DNA from: Hungatella hathewayi WAL-18680
Lineage (GTDB): Bacteria; Bacillota; Clostridia; Lachnospirales; Lachnospiraceae
DNA: 50,090 bases
Assembly: GCF_000235505.1 (NCBI RefSeq)
Contig: NZ_JH379027.1
Location: 2,100,920-2,151,009, forward strand
Direction of reading: 5' to 3'
Shown here: one piece after another, positions 25,425 to 34,098 of the stretch
Layout of the letters: the number at the start of each line of letters is the position of its first letter
Numbering within the stretch: the first letter of the stretch is position 1
Program-made: the position numbers and the translations under genes
The notes under the pieces: generated by a model
The model's database searches: none
What the model saw: only the letters and a program-made list of their open reading frames with translations
What the model was told of the DNA's origin: nothing

Positions 25425-26303
25425 ATGAGACGATATACTTATACCATATGTCTGGGAATGAGTATCCTGGCGGCCGCAGGGCTGGCTGGCGGTGAGAAAT
25501 TGGTGAAAGCAGTGTTTGATTTAGGCGGACAGACGGTCTATGCCAGCGTTGAGGAGCAGGAGAGCGTGGTTGAAAAGCCGGTAATCATTATTGAAAATGA
25601 TAAAAAGAACCGGGAGATTCAGGCGAAAGAGTCATCTGCTGTTTGGGTGGAAACCGGAGCAGCGGCCGGGATAGCAGCGGAACCAGCTGCGTCACCGGAA
25701 GTGTCAGAAGCCTCAGCGCCGGAAGCGCCAGAGGAAGCGCCGGAATACCATTTCGAAGACACCCTGTTCATCGGGGATTCCAGAACCGTAGGGCTTAAGG
25801 AGTATGCCGATTTGGGGGAGGCGGATGTATTTGCAACCTCGGGAATGAGTGTCTACAAGGTGTTCGACACCCGCGTGCAGGTAGAGGGGAAAGGAAAGCT
25901 GACGCTGGAGGAATTGCTGACCGGGAGAAATTATAAACGAATCTATCTGATGCTGGGAATCAACGAGCTGGGCTATGAGTTTGAGAGAAGTATCCGTAAA
26001 TACCGCAGCGTGGTGGAGCAGATCGAGAGTCTGCAGCCGGACGCGGAGCTGTACCTGGAAGCCAATCTCCATGTGACGAAGAAAAAATCGGAATCCGATG
26101 GTATCTATAACAACAGGAACATTGACCGGTTCAATCAGTATATCAAAGATTTGACTGACGGGACCGGACGCATTTTCCTCGATGTCAATGAGCGGTTTGA
26201 TGATGGAAATGGCAATCTTTCGCCCGATTACACGGCGGACGATGCCCATGTCATGGGGAAATACTATGCCATCTGGGCGGAGTGGATTCGAACAGCCACT
26301 TAA
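25425..26303 (+). CDS. Exported SGNH/GDSL hydrolase-fold protein, partner of MBOAT
   Basis: The 292-residue protein has an N-terminal signal or anchor (about 4-23), a low-complexity Glu/Ala/Pro linker (about 65-108) and an SGNH domain. Block I is IGDSR with S119, block III appears as GINELG, and the catalytic Asp/His pair is in DDAH (272-275). The family includes esterases and the transferase partners of MBOAT proteins. Adjacent, same-strand position behind the AlgI-like gene suggests that it transfers or removes O-acyl groups on a surface polymer. A GTG directly before the ATG is an alternative start; GGGGG about 8 nt upstream suits the ATG. Confidence 0.85.
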   Translation: MRRYTYTICLGMSILAAAGLAGGEKLVKAVFDLGGQTVYASVEEQESVVEKPVIIIENDKKNREIQAKESSAVWVETGAAAGIAAEPAASPEVSEASAPEAPEEAPEYHFEDTLFIGDSRTVGLKEYADLGEADVFATSGMSVYKVFDTRVQVEGKGKLTLEELLTGRNYKRIYLMLGINELGYEFERSIRKYRSVVEQIESLQPDAELYLEANLHVTKKKSESDGIYNNRNIDRFNQYIKDLTDGTGRIFLDVNERFDDGNGNLSPDYTADDAHVMGKYYAIWAEWIRTAT

Positions 26304-26309
26304 TCCCTC

Positions 26310-26338
26310 TTGCATATCATAGAGAAAAGAGGTATACT
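26310..26338 (+). promoter_or_regulatory. Sigma-A promoter for the Nudix gene
   Basis: TTGCAT (26310-26315) and TATACT (26333-26338) are separated by 17 bp. It falls 7 nt after the SGNH stop codon and 93 nt before the Nudix start. Confidence 0.65.
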
Positions 26339-26430
26339 AAATCCAGTCTTTGATGACACACCAACAACCGGATTTCTTGAAAGTTCTGCGGAAACGCGGG
26401 GCATTTCCGGCTGTATCAGGAGGGATTGCA

Positions 26431-26883
26431 ATGATAGAAGCAACGAGCTGTGGCGGTGTGGTTATATTTCGAGGTAAGATTCTGGTTTTGTATAAGAATT
26501 ATAAAAACAAATACGAGGGTTGGGTTTTGCCGAAAGGAACTGTGGAAGCTGGAGAGGAATATAAGGAGACGGCGCTTCGGGAAGTGAAAGAAGAGACGGG
26601 CGTCAGCGCTTCGATTATCAAGTACATTGGCAAGAGCCAGTACTCCTTCAACACGCCCCAGGATATGGTGGAGAAGGACGTGCACTGGTATCTGATGATG
26701 GCAGACAGCTATTACAGCAAACCACAACGGGAAGAGTATTTTATTGACTCAGGGTATTACAAGTTCTACGAGGCCTACCATCTGCTGAAGTTTTCCAACG
26801 AAAAGCAGATTTTGGAGAAAGCCTACAATGAGTATCTGAGCTTGAAGAAGAATAATCTTTGGGGCAGTAAAAAGTATTTTTAA
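26431..26883 (+). CDS. Nudix hydrolase
   Basis: The 150-residue protein carries a complete Nudix box from G36 to V58 (GTVEAGEEYKETALREV then KEETGV), with the metal-binding REVKEE core. Upstream WVLPKG is the usual lead-in. Nudix enzymes hydrolyse nucleoside diphosphates linked to another group; the short length and lack of extra domains resemble the diadenosine polyphosphate/nucleotide-sugar type, but no substrate can be assigned. AGGAGGG seven nt upstream decides the ATG at 26431, although the frame is open to 26350. It has its own promoter and a terminator follows at 26913. Confidence 0.9.
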   Translation: MIEATSCGGVVIFRGKILVLYKNYKNKYEGWVLPKGTVEAGEEYKETALREVKEETGVSASIIKYIGKSQYSFNTPQDMVEKDVHWYLMMADSYYSKPQREEYFIDSGYYKFYEAYHLLKFSNEKQILEKAYNEYLSLKKNNLWGSKKYF

Positions 26884-26912
26884 CACATGGAATTAAAACA
26901 GAAAGAAAAGGT

Positions 26913-26945
26913 CTCTGCGGCAGAACGAACGCAGAGGCTTTTTTT
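26913..26945 (+). terminator. Rho-independent terminator after the Nudix gene
   Basis: CTCTGCG (26913-26919) pairs with CGCAGAG (26930-26936), followed by GC and a run of seven T (26939-26945). Confidence 0.85.
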
Positions 26946-27045
26946 ATACTTTCACTTATATGTGCGTTCAGCCGGATATAGAAATAAGAGATATCATGTG
27001 GTAGAATAGGGGCAGGGGCAGCAACAAGAGAGGATGGGGATAGTC

Positions 27046-28029
27046 ATGAATTTACAGCATCTGGAATATTTTTTTGCCATTGCCGACAATAAAAGTGTTT
27101 CAAAAGCAGCGGAAAAGCTTCATGTTTCACAGCCGTCACTGAGCCGGGTAATCAGGAACATGGAAGAGGAGATGGGTACAAAGCTGTTTATCCGCACAGC
27201 GAAGGGGATGGAACTCACAAAAGAAGGGGAAGCGCTATACGGTGAGGGCAAGAGAGCGCTGGATATTTTAAACAATGCCAGAATATCAATCAACACAAGA
27301 ACCAGAAAACACAGTGATATCAGTATTTACTCTACCATGGAGCGCTCTCCGCTGGCAGCAATCAAAGAGTTTAAGCGCTTTAACCCTGATGTCGCTATTG
27401 GGTATCATCTGATGAAGTATGATTATGAGCAGTTTACCTTTCCCTGTGAGCGGACACGGGAAAATACGTTCTGCCTGGTGCCGGAGACTGCGGTGCCGCC
27501 ATCAGGGGAGGAGTTTGAGTATGCCAGGTTTCAGAAGGCGGAAGCAGTTTTGATAGTGCCAAGCACCCATTGGCTGGCAGAGCGCAAAGAGGCGCGTCTG
27601 GAGGAACTGGCAGGGGAGCATCTGATTCTGCCAGCAAAAAATTCTCTGTTCCGAAGCTGGGCGGAGGATATGTTTCGTCAGTCCGGTTTTCAACCGCTGG
27701 TGGAACCGGAGGAAATCTGTGAAGCGCCTATGGAACGGATTGACAAACTGGGAATGGAGATAGCCAATATCTTTTATCAGCACGATGTTCCGCTGGATTT
27801 AAATACCGGAATCTATAATGCGGAATTCCGTCATGGCATTATGATGAAACATAACATTGTATCACTGGTGTTTGTCAATGGCAGGACCAGGTGGAGAGAA
27901 GGAACCTGCCGTGTGAAACTGACTGACCCCGGAACGGAGCGCTATTCCTATATGATATGGTCAAAACAGATTCCATTTTCCGATACGATGGATAAGTTTT
28001 TAAGGTTTATCCGAAATTATTATGATTAG
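27046..28029 (+). CDS. LysR family transcriptional regulator
   Basis: The 327-residue protein has an N-terminal winged helix (MNLQHLEYFFAIADNKSVSK, then AAEKLHVSQPSLSRVIRNME) and a C-terminal effector-binding domain from about 90. An ATG at 27034 lies directly against its own purine tract, so 27046 is preferred. LysR proteins respond to a small molecule and usually control a neighbouring operon; here the adjacent same-strand operon from 28241 is the obvious candidate, although LysR targets are more often divergent. A terminator between them means that regulator and operon are transcribed separately. The ligand cannot be inferred from sequence and is probably the imported substrate or a product. 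Confidence 0.9.
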   Translation: MNLQHLEYFFAIADNKSVSKAAEKLHVSQPSLSRVIRNMEEEMGTKLFIRTAKGMELTKEGEALYGEGKRALDILNNARISINTRTRKHSDISIYSTMERSPLAAIKEFKRFNPDVAIGYHLMKYDYEQFTFPCERTRENTFCLVPETAVPPSGEEFEYARFQKAEAVLIVPSTHWLAERKEARLEELAGEHLILPAKNSLFRSWAEDMFRQSGFQPLVEPEEICEAPMERIDKLGMEIANIFYQHDVPLDLNTGIYNAEFRHGIMMKHNIVSLVFVNGRTRWREGTCRVKLTDPGTERYSYMIWSKQIPFSDTMDKFLRFIRNYYD

Positions 28030-28054
28030 ATAACATTCAAACTATAAATCAGCA

Positions 28055-28097
28055 GGCTGTTACTTTTGCAAAACGATGTGAAAGTAACAGCCTTTTT
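28055..28097 (+). terminator. Rho-independent terminator after the LysR gene
   Basis: A perfect 12-bp stem, GGCTGTTACTTT (28055-28066) with AAAGTAACAGCC (28081-28092), is followed by TTTTT. It insulates the LysR gene from the importer operon. Confidence 0.92.
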
Positions 28098-28240
28098 GCG
28101 TTCTGCCGTCTGGTTATGTCATTTGTGATATGGGCGCTTATACAATATACCCAAACTGGCATTGGAAATAAAACTAATCTTGTGCAAAAATAACAATATA
28201 AAAGTGAAAACAATCACAATAAGAAGGAGAGGGTAACAAG

Positions 28241-29914
28241 ATGAAGAAAAAAATGTTGGCACTGGTAATGGCAGGCACCCTGGTATCAGGTCTTCTGGCC
28301 GGCTGTGGGGGAACCGGAACGACGACGGACAGCGCTGGGACAACCGCAGGAACGGCTGGGGAGCCGTCCACCTTATCGGCAGATGCTATGACGCTGGCAG
28401 TGGATGATGGAGGTTCCGTAGCAGGGAAAGAAGGAAAAAAGACAAAGCTTAATTGTACCGGAGGAAATGTAACGGAACTCGGACCATTCACTAATGTGGG
28501 AGCGGGTCATATGCAGTACCGTGGAGTGGTGTATATGAAATTGGCTTATTGGGTGGGAAATGATATGTACAGTGACTGTGCGGAGAGTATTGAGCAGGTT
28601 GATGATTACAGTTACCGGATAAAATTGTACGATGGCATCTATGATAGCAACGGCAATCCATTTGATGCCAGTGATTTGGTGTTCTGTCTGGAGGAAATCA
28701 AGAATATCGGAAAAATATCTTATCATCGTCAGATTGAAAAGGTGGAGCAGGAGGATGACTTGACAGTGTTGATTACCCTGGATAATAATTTGTCTTCCAG
28801 TTTCCGGGATTTTGCGGACAAGACCCTATTGGTAACGAAAGAATCCTACGAGGCAAGTCCGGATGGAATGGCCACGGACCCGGTTGGATTTACCCAGTAT
28901 AAGGTGACAAGTTTTATCCCCAGTTCCAGCGTTGTCTATGAGAAGGTGGAAGATTACTGGCAGAAGGATGAGTCGAAAATAACAAGACATTATGAAGCAA
29001 ACGTGGATGTTATCGAAATGCATATGCTGACTGAGGCGGCTCAGAAGGTATCTGGACTTCAGACGGGGGACCTCCAGTTGGCCAATGAGCTTGGATATGT
29101 CAATGTGACACAGTTTCAGGGCAATCCGGATTTTATGATTGATGAGCAGTTAAATATCTCCGACTGTCTGGCCCTGTTTTTCAACATGACGGACCAGGGA
29201 GCATGTGCGGATGATTTGGCGCTGCGCCAGGCCATACTGTATGCCATTGATAAGCAGGAACTGCTGGATTCCCAGGGACTTGGCGAGACACTCAAAGACT
29301 TTAGCTGTTCGGTCTACAATGGGTTTAACGAGGAGTGGCTGACAAAAGACGCTTATGACTATAACCCGGAAAAAGCGAAGGAACTGTTAAAAGAGTCTCA
29401 TTATAACGGGGAGCCCATTCGTCTGTTGTCATCGGCTACCGAAATTTACAAGACACTTGCCGAAATTATCACAGCCAATCTTCAATCGGTGGGAATCAAC
29501 TGTGAGATGGTTGTCCGTGAGGCAGCAGCCTGGACATCCGCAACCTTTGCAAGTGCGCAGGAATATGATATTGCCATCAAGGGAGCTGGTTATGCCTCCG
29601 GAAATATCGAGGACTCTTACAAAAAAGTGGGCAGTGACACCGTATCGGATATCCCAGGAACTACTTTCTTTGGCTGGAAAAACCAGGAACTGATTGATTT
29701 GTGTAATGAAGTAACCGTGATCGGTGGGATGACGCCGGAAAAGATAAATCAGATTCATGATATCTGCTATGAAAATGCAGTCGGTATGGGACTTTACTGT
29801 ACCTATACCCAGTATGTGGCGTCTGGCGATGTGACAGATGTGTGGCAGTACGGTACCTACTATGTTCCAAATGCAACCCATTTCAAACCTGATTATGCGG
29901 TATATGCACAGTAG
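28241..29914 (+). CDS. ABC transporter substrate-binding lipoprotein (SBP family 5, peptide/nickel type)
   Basis: The 557-residue protein has a lipoprotein signal peptide ending LLAGC with C22 as the lipidated residue, then a Gly/Thr/Ser-rich linker. The mature part shows the family 5 pattern: an early ESIEQVDDYSYRIKLYDGIY with DASDLVFCLEEI, and later LALRQAILYAIDKQEL. Such proteins bind peptides, nickel chelates, sugars or other small molecules outside the cell and deliver them to the permeases. It is the first gene of the long operon, with AAGGAGAGGG before the ATG and the permease 25 nt downstream. Family 5 is too broad to name the ligand, and the downstream enzymes do not point to peptides. 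Confidence 0.92.
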   Translation: MKKKMLALVMAGTLVSGLLAGCGGTGTTTDSAGTTAGTAGEPSTLSADAMTLAVDDGGSVAGKEGKKTKLNCTGGNVTELGPFTNVGAGHMQYRGVVYMKLAYWVGNDMYSDCAESIEQVDDYSYRIKLYDGIYDSNGNPFDASDLVFCLEEIKNIGKISYHRQIEKVEQEDDLTVLITLDNNLSSSFRDFADKTLLVTKESYEASPDGMATDPVGFTQYKVTSFIPSSSVVYEKVEDYWQKDESKITRHYEANVDVIEMHMLTEAAQKVSGLQTGDLQLANELGYVNVTQFQGNPDFMIDEQLNISDCLALFFNMTDQGACADDLALRQAILYAIDKQELLDSQGLGETLKDFSCSVYNGFNEEWLTKDAYDYNPEKAKELLKESHYNGEPIRLLSSATEIYKTLAEIITANLQSVGINCEMVVREAAAWTSATFASAQEYDIAIKGAGYASGNIEDSYKKVGSDTVSDIPGTTFFGWKNQELIDLCNEVTVIGGMTPEKINQIHDICYENAVGMGLYCTYTQYVASGDVTDVWQYGTYYVPNATHFKPDYAVYAQ

Positions 29915-29939
29915 CATCCGGATGAGAGGAGATTGAAGG

Positions 29940-30887
29940 ATGATAAAATATATCATAAAACGTCTTTTGCTAATCATCCCCATTATATTGGGAGCAACCA
30001 TTCTGGTTTTTACCATCATGTATTTTACGCCTGGAGACCCGGCGGAAATCATTCTGGGGACGGATGCGGGCAGGGACGCCATTATGGCACTGCGGGATAA
30101 GATGGGGTTGAACGACCCATATATTATCCGGTTAGGCAGATACATAGTAAGCCTGTGCCATCTGGACTTTGGGGATTCCTATATGACAGGACTCCCCATC
30201 TTTCAGGAACTTATGGAGCGAATTCCGAATACGCTGAAGCTCAGCATGATTAGTATTCTGGTGGGAGTCCTGGCAGGGGTGCCTCTGGGCGTAAATGCAG
30301 CGGTTCATCACGGCAGATGGCAGGATTTCCTTTCCATGATAATCGCTTTGCTGGGGGTGTCTATGCCTGGTTTCTGGCTGGCGCTCATGCTGGTGGTAAT
30401 ATTTTCCGTCAAGTTGAATGTGCTTCCGCCTTTTGGCATGGGGGGATTGAAATACTGGATTATGCCAGTACTGTCCAACTGCTTCAACGGACTGGCAACC
30501 CAGGCGAGACAATCCCGGTCCAGCATGCTGGATGTCCTGTATTCTGATTACATCGTTATGGCCCGGGCCAAAGGACTTCCGGAGAAGGAGGTTATCTGGA
30601 AACATGCGCTGCCAAATGCAATGATTCCCATTATCACGGTGATTGGCGGTGCGCTGGGACATGCTCTTGGCGGCGGCCTTGTGATTGAGACCGTGTTTGG
30701 AATTCCCGGAGTTGGCTACTATATGACGACAGCAATCAACCAGCGTGATTACATTGTGGTACAGGGATGTGTTGTTATCCTTGGTGTGGTATTTTCGCTG
30801 ATGATGCTGCTTACAGACCTGCTCTTAGCGGCCGTGGACCCACGGATTAAAGCTCAGTTTGCGGGAAAAGGCGGAAAGCACAGGTGA
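29940..30887 (+). CDS. ABC transporter permease (DppB/NikB type)
   Basis: The 315-residue protein has the DppB layout: N-terminal MIKYIIKRLLLIIPIILGATIL, a large external loop with PGDPAEIILG, and six transmembrane helices. The EAA-type cytoplasmic loop (YIVMARAKGLPEKEVIWKHA, about 201-220) contacts the ATPases. With the next gene it forms the membrane channel of the importer. GAGAGGAG precedes the ATG. The spacing of 4 nt to the next start codon indicates one transcript and coupled translation. Confidence 0.93.
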   Translation: MIKYIIKRLLLIIPIILGATILVFTIMYFTPGDPAEIILGTDAGRDAIMALRDKMGLNDPYIIRLGRYIVSLCHLDFGDSYMTGLPIFQELMERIPNTLKLSMISILVGVLAGVPLGVNAAVHHGRWQDFLSMIIALLGVSMPGFWLALMLVVIFSVKLNVLPPFGMGGLKYWIMPVLSNCFNGLATQARQSRSSMLDVLYSDYIVMARAKGLPEKEVIWKHALPNAMIPIITVIGGALGHALGGGLVIETVFGIPGVGYYMTTAINQRDYIVVQGCVVILGVVFSLMMLLTDLLLAAVDPRIKAQFAGKGGKHR

Positions 30888-30891
30888 AAAT

Positions 30892-31734
30892 ATGGGAAAA
30901 AATAATCGAGTTGTAATGAAACGGATGCTTCACAATCCGATGGCCGTCATGGGAATGGTTATTTTCCTGATTATCGTTTTCTGCGCCATCTTTGGACCGT
31001 GGATTGCACCCTATGATATCAGCAAGGTGAGTGTGAAGGAGGCATTTCAGTCTCCTTCCGCCAGACATTTATTCGGAACGGATAACCTGGGAAGAGATAT
31101 TTTCAGCAGACTGCTGGTAGGCGCCAAGTATTCCCTAATGATTGGTCTGGGAGCGGAAGTGATCGCTCTGTTTGGCGGTCTGGTCGTTGGTTCCATTGCA
31201 GGTTTCTTCGGCCAGCGGGTGGATGACGTGATTATGAGGCTCTGTGATGTGATTCAGTCTATTCCGGGAATGGTGTTAAATATCGCGCTGGCGGCAGTGC
31301 TGGGATTGGGGATTGTTCCCTGTTTTCTGGCTCTGGGTATTGGTGGAATTGCCGGAAATGCCAGGATGATTCGGGCGAACATCCTGAAAATCAGGAAAAA
31401 TGAGTTTGTGGATGCAGCATCTTCCATCAACTGTTCGACGCCACGAATTATCATCCGTCATGTGCTTCCCAATACCATTTCGCCCATGATTGTGTCGGCC
31501 ACCATGGATATGGCTCGAAGTATCATGGCGGCTTCCAGTTTAAGCTACCTGGGACTTGGCGTCCAGCCACCTAACCCGGAATGGGGGGCTATGCTGTCAG
31601 CCGGGAAAAGTTACATTCTGAACTATCCGTATATGTGTCTGGCTCCCGGTATTGTCATTGCTATCACGGTACTGTCACTGAACCTGATGGGAGACGGTCT
31701 TCGGGATGCCCTGGACCCAAAATTAAAGAAGTGA
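30892..31734 (+). CDS. ABC transporter permease (DppC/NikC type)
   Basis: The 280-residue protein starts MGKNNRVVMKRMLHNPMAVM and contains the DppC N-terminal region APYDI, LFGTDNLGRDIFSRLLVGAKYS and the EAA loop around EFVDAASSINCSTPRIIIRH. Six transmembrane helices are expected. It pairs with the upstream permease as the heterodimeric channel. The frame is open back to 30859 inside the previous gene, but the family N-terminus and the AGGTGA site favour 30892. Confidence 0.93.
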   Translation: MGKNNRVVMKRMLHNPMAVMGMVIFLIIVFCAIFGPWIAPYDISKVSVKEAFQSPSARHLFGTDNLGRDIFSRLLVGAKYSLMIGLGAEVIALFGGLVVGSIAGFFGQRVDDVIMRLCDVIQSIPGMVLNIALAAVLGLGIVPCFLALGIGGIAGNARMIRANILKIRKNEFVDAASSINCSTPRIIIRHVLPNTISPMIVSATMDMARSIMAASSLSYLGLGVQPPNPEWGAMLSAGKSYILNYPYMCLAPGIVIAITVLSLNLMGDGLRDALDPKLKK

Positions 31735-31747
31735 GGGAGGCGGTGCT

Positions 31748-32740
31748 ATGAATTCAGAAAAATACCTTTCCATAAAAAATCTGGAGGTAGAGTATGTGAC
31801 AAGCGAGGAGACCGTCTATGCGGTGAATGGGGTATCCTTCGATATGAAAAAAGGCAGGACGCTGGGGCTGGTCGGCGAGACCGGGGCGGGAAAGACCACC
31901 ATAGCCAAAGCGGTTATGAGAATTTTACAGACTCCGCCATCCATCGTTAAAAATGGGGAAATCTGGCTGGAGGGCAGAAACCTGATGGCTCTCTCTGAAA
32001 AGGAAATGTGCAGAGTCAGAGGAGACCAGGTGACTATGATTTTCCAGGATCCAATGACAGCGTTAAATCCCACGATGAAGGTGGGAAGACAGATTGAGGA
32101 GGTCATCCTCCACCATGAAAAACTGACAGAGAAGGAAGCTCATAAAAGGGCGGAGGAAATGCTGGAGATGGTGGGAATCCCCGCAGAGCGTTATGATGAG
32201 TATCCCCATCAGTTCTCCGGTGGTATGAAACAGCGTGTGGTAATCGCCATTGCCCTGGCCTGCAACCCGGATTTGCTGCTGGCGGATGAACCCACCACTG
32301 CTCTGGATGTGACGATACAGGCGCAGGTGCTGGATATGATGAGAGAACTGCATCGGAAAAAGAATACCACCACCATCCTTATCACCCACGATTTGGGTGT
32401 TGTGGCGGAAATGTGCGACGATGTGGCGATTGTTTATGCCGGGGAAATTGTGGAGAAAGGCACGCTGCGAGATATTTTTAAGCAGGCCGCCCATCCTTAC
32501 ACCAGAGGGCTGTTTGCGGCAATACCTCATCTGCACGATGACAAGGAGCGCCTGACACCTATCGAGGGGCTTCCGCCGGACCCTACAAAGCTTCCGGCTG
32601 GCTGTAAGTTCCATCCCAGGTGCCCGGCTGCCCAGGAGGCATGCAGGACGGGGGAGATTCCGGAGCTTGAGATATCGGAAGGACATTACTGTAAATGTCT
32701 ATTTGCGGGAAAGGGGAAGACGGATGGCGGAGCTTGTTGA
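31748..32740 (+). CDS. ABC transporter ATP-binding protein (DppD/OppD type)
   Basis: The 330-residue ATPase has Walker A GETGAGKTT (about 42-50), a canonical signature FSGGMKQR (about 156-163) and Walker B LLLADEPTTALD. The C-terminal oligopeptide/dipeptide ABC domain carries the cysteines of FHPRCPAAQEAC and HYCKC, which in this family can bind an Fe-S cluster. It energises the importer from the cytoplasmic side as a heterodimer with the next gene product. GAGGGAGG precedes the ATG. The next start codon lies 17 nt before its stop. Confidence 0.94.
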   Translation: MNSEKYLSIKNLEVEYVTSEETVYAVNGVSFDMKKGRTLGLVGETGAGKTTIAKAVMRILQTPPSIVKNGEIWLEGRNLMALSEKEMCRVRGDQVTMIFQDPMTALNPTMKVGRQIEEVILHHEKLTEKEAHKRAEEMLEMVGIPAERYDEYPHQFSGGMKQRVVIAIALACNPDLLLADEPTTALDVTIQAQVLDMMRELHRKKNTTTILITHDLGVVAEMCDDVAIVYAGEIVEKGTLRDIFKQAAHPYTRGLFAAIPHLHDDKERLTPIEGLPPDPTKLPAGCKFHPRCPAAQEACRTGEIPELEISEGHYCKCLFAGKGKTDGGAC

Positions 32741-33677
32741 GATTAAAAATCTAAAAAAATATTTTCATACGCCCAGAGGAGAAGTTCATGCAGTGGATGA
32801 TGTTTCCATGGCAATTGGCCGTGGGGAGACAATGGGCGTTGTGGGAGAGTCAGGATGTGGGAAGTCCACGCTGGGACGTGTTCTGGTCCATCTGGAGGAA
32901 GCGAGCGGCGGACAGATTCTGTTTCAGGGCCAGGATATCACTGGAGTCAGGGGCCGTGCCCTAAAGCAGTTTCGGGAAAACGCCCAGATGATTTTTCAGG
33001 ACCCCTATTCCTCCTTAAACCCAAGGTTTACCGTGGAGCAGACCATACAGGAGCCTTTAATTATCTCAGGGAAATTTAACCGGAAGGAAATTGAGGAAAA
33101 GACAAAGGAACTGATGGACTTAGTGGGAATTGCCAGCCGTCTGAAGCTTAGTTATCCCCACGAGCTGGATGGAGGGCGCAGACAGCGGGTGGGAATTGCC
33201 CGCGCCCTGGCGCTGGACCCGAAATTCATCGTCTGTGATGAACCGGTGTCAGCCCTGGATGTTTCCATTCAGGCTCAGGTGTTGAATCTGCTTCAGGATT
33301 TGCAGCAGCAGAAGAAGCTGACTTATCTGTTTATCACTCATGACTTATCCGTGGTCCGCCATATTTCCAACCATATCAGTGTCATGTATCTGGGACAGCT
33401 GGTGGAGACTTGTGAGTCCGGGGAGTTGTTTGCCAGGCAGCTGCATCCCTACACAAAAGCTTTGCTGTCTGCCATTCCCACGACGGATATTGATAAAAAA
33501 ATGGAGCGGATTATTTTAAAGGGAGAGATTACCTCCCCGATAAACCCGAAACCAGGCTGTCGTTTTGCAGCCAGATGTGTCTACGCCACACCGGAATGCA
33601 GGAAGCCCCAGACTCTGACGGAGCTGGAGCCGGGACATTTTGTATCCTGTTGGCGTGCAAAGGAGATTAACGGATGA
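32724..33677 (+). CDS. ABC transporter ATP-binding protein (DppF/OppF type)
   Basis: The 317-residue ATPase has Walker A GESGCGKST (about 43-51), Walker B FIVCDEPVSALD and the C-terminal FAARCVYATPEC cysteine region. The signature reads LDGGRRQR rather than LSGGQ, with D149 in place of the usual serine; I believe related F-type ATPases share this change, so it probably reflects asymmetry between the two ATP sites rather than a defect. It forms a heterodimer with the upstream ATPase. The start at 32724 is set by the family N-terminus (MAELVEIKNLKKYF) and GGGGAAG. The following small gene overlaps by 4 nt. Confidence 0.93.
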   Translation: MAELVEIKNLKKYFHTPRGEVHAVDDVSMAIGRGETMGVVGESGCGKSTLGRVLVHLEEASGGQILFQGQDITGVRGRALKQFRENAQMIFQDPYSSLNPRFTVEQTIQEPLIISGKFNRKEIEEKTKELMDLVGIASRLKLSYPHELDGGRRQRVGIARALALDPKFIVCDEPVSALDVSIQAQVLNLLQDLQQQKKLTYLFITHDLSVVRHISNHISVMYLGQLVETCESGELFARQLHPYTKALLSAIPTTDIDKKMERIILKGEITSPINPKPGCRFAARCVYATPECRKPQTLTELEPGHFVSCWRAKEING

Positions 33678-34066
33678 GAAAGAAAACATACGGCCATATC
33701 ATCAGCCTGACAGTGATTCTGTTTGTGGTGGTCTGGTGCTTTAACCTGATATCTGTAAAGGAGGGCTATCCGGGAACTGCTGTTTTATCGGATTCGTTTA
33801 TGGTTCCGGGTGTATGTTTCCTGGGGATTGCCTTGATGAAGATGGCAGATTACTATGGCTCTTTTGATTTGGTGCTTTATACTGCCAGCTGGACGGTATC
33901 TTCTATGTCAAAGAACCGTGATTCGGCAGAGGAGAGACGAAAACGCAGCCTTTCATTCCCGGCCTATAAAAAAGAACGGGAATTGAAACGTTGTTTTCCA
34001 ACTCCGTATTTTGCCGCCGGAGGTCTTCTCTCTGCCGCAGCGGTATTCGTGGCACTGCTGGTATAA
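33674..34066 (+). CDS. Small membrane protein, possibly DUF3899-like
   Basis: The 130-residue protein has a hydrophobic N-terminal segment (about 8-26), a second one (about 42-57), a basic cytoplasmic stretch with KNRDSAEERRKRSLSF and YKKERELKR (about 78-104), and a C-terminal membrane segment (about 110-130). The layout and the second helix followed by a YYGSFDLVLYT turn recall the DUF3899 family of Firmicute membrane proteins, for which no function is known to me; the match is by eye. The start overlaps the stop of the upstream ATPase (ATGA), so it is translationally coupled to the importer and may be an accessory subunit. Confidence 0.6.
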   Translation: MRKKTYGHIISLTVILFVVVWCFNLISVKEGYPGTAVLSDSFMVPGVCFLGIALMKMADYYGSFDLVLYTASWTVSSMSKNRDSAEERRKRSLSFPAYKKERELKRCFPTPYFAAGGLLSAAAVFVALLV

Positions 34067-34098
34067 GAAAATAAGAATGTGGGAAATGGAGTTTAAGT

